Source: Planococcus donghaensis MPA1U2
GTDB lineage: Bacteria; Bacillota; Bacilli; Bacillales_A; Planococcaceae
Length of the DNA: 64,000 bases
Assembly (NCBI RefSeq): GCF_000189395.1
Contig: NZ_AEPB01000019.1
Location: 41,173-105,172, forward strand
Direction: 5' to 3'
Made by a program: the position numbers and the translations under genes. Below are positions 63,683 through 64,000 of this stretch, in pieces (within the stretch, counting starts at the first letter, position 1; each line of letters starts with the position of its first letter). The notes below the pieces were generated by a model. The model saw only the letters and a program-made list of their open reading frames with translations. It did no database searches and was not told the DNA's origin.

Positions 63683-64000
63683 GTGGACGAACAAGCTTTT
63701 GTCTATGACAGTATGTATCCGGTAGCCCGAATTTTATATCAAAGTTTGCCGAGTTTTGAAATGGCAGGATACGCATTATTTGCGGTAATTTTCCTGCTTT
63801 CGGCTTTTGTGTATAAGTTAGGGTTTGCTAAAAAGTTATCACTTGGAAAAAATGCAGCAATTGGTCTATTTTTAGCAATTGGTGGTTTAGGGTTGACGTT
63901 TCTAGCCTTTTTCTTACCGGTTGTTGAAGGGCTGGTTATTGCAGCGCTTATATTGATTCTTTATAAAGTTCGCTTATGGCGCGAAAAACGCAAAAAACGC
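63683..64000 (+). CDS. ylaH: YlaH-like membrane protein, cut by the window end
   Basis: A frame opens at GTG 63683, about eight bases after AGGAAGGATG, and stays open for 106 codons to the edge. It begins VDEQAFVYDSMYPVARILYQ. Three hydrophobic segments follow: YALFAVIFLLSAFVYKLGFA, AAIGLFLAIGGLGLTFLAFF and VVEGLVIAALILILYKV, then a basic end (WREKRKKR). Length (B. subtilis YlaH is about 105 residues), topology and location right after typA all fit YlaH. The stop codon is probably just outside the window. Function unknown. Confidence 0.85.
   Translation, partial: MDEQAFVYDSMYPVARILYQSLPSFEMAGYALFAVIFLLSAFVYKLGFAKKLSLGKNAAIGLFLAIGGLGLTFLAFFLPVVEGLVIAALILILYKVRLWREKRKKR

Overview
The window is a low-GC Gram-positive (Bacillota) chromosome segment. 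Gene content and order point to the Bacillales. Long stretches follow the Bacillus subtilis order: ykwC-ykyB-fadH(ykuF)-darB(ykuL)-ccpC-dapH-dapL, and ktrC-rnjA-rpoY-ykrA-defB-ykyA-pdhABCD-speA-yktA-yktB-(ykzI-like)-yktC-ylaF-typA-ylaH. The murE-prfC neighbourhood is instead the arrangement I recall from staphylococci. Together these suggest the family Planococcaceae/Caryophanaceae (Planococcus-like). That placement is an inference; no rRNA is present. No tRNA, rRNA, CRISPR array, prophage or transposase was seen.

Layout. 1-2.5 kb: start of an unidentified minus-strand gene behind a SigB-like promoter, then a Gfo/Idh/MocA oxidoreductase and a class-3-type aldehyde dehydrogenase. 2.6-4.2 kb: orphan PAS histidine kinase of the sporulation-kinase type. 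4.4-8.6 kb: M42 peptidase, murE and prfC. 8.8-13 kb: an RND exporter and an acyl-reductase-like SDR. 13-14 kb: a yybP-ykoY manganese riboswitch with its TerC-family exporter. 14.2-17.9 kb: sigI-rsgI, with a repeat-expanded Lys/Glu tail on RsgI, then a Ktr/Trk potassium channel subunit. 17.9-20.1 kb: MarR regulator, lipoprotein, CPBP protease and a 62-residue protein. 20.1-23.4 kb: a MoxR ATPase-DUF58-membrane protein operon. 23.6-31 kb: the ykwC-to-dapL block, with a frameshifted drug-efflux gene ahead of ccpC.

31.1-42.8 kb is the largest accessory block. It is a tightly packed, apparently single eight-gene operon: a secreted/membrane protein, ABC ATPase, ABC-2 permease, a coiled-coil protein with a (Gly-Gln)n tract, a second MoxR ATPase, a second DUF58 protein, and two membrane proteins with von Willebrand A domains. 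It sits between conserved backbone genes. 42.9-45.7 kb: a MFS exporter, a cysteine-rich small protein and the KtrC potassium gate. 45.8-64 kb: RNase J1 and RNA polymerase epsilon, an unlisted 23-residue basic peptide gene, HAD phosphatase, peptide deformylase, YkyA, the pyruvate dehydrogenase operon, a NodB-type lipoprotein, SpeA, nitronate monooxygenase, small conserved proteins, inositol monophosphatase, TypA and the 5' part of ylaH.

Shared themes. Potassium and c-di-AMP: a KtrB-like channel, KtrC and DarB. Envelope: murE, dapH/dapL, sigI/rsgI, the NodB lipoprotein and two MoxR/VWA loci. The most interesting non-coding feature is a set of three tandem ~118-bp structured repeats at 56.3-56.7 kb whose outer stems change in a compensatory way. 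A decayed fourth copy seems to lie just upstream of the broken efflux gene at 26.6 kb.
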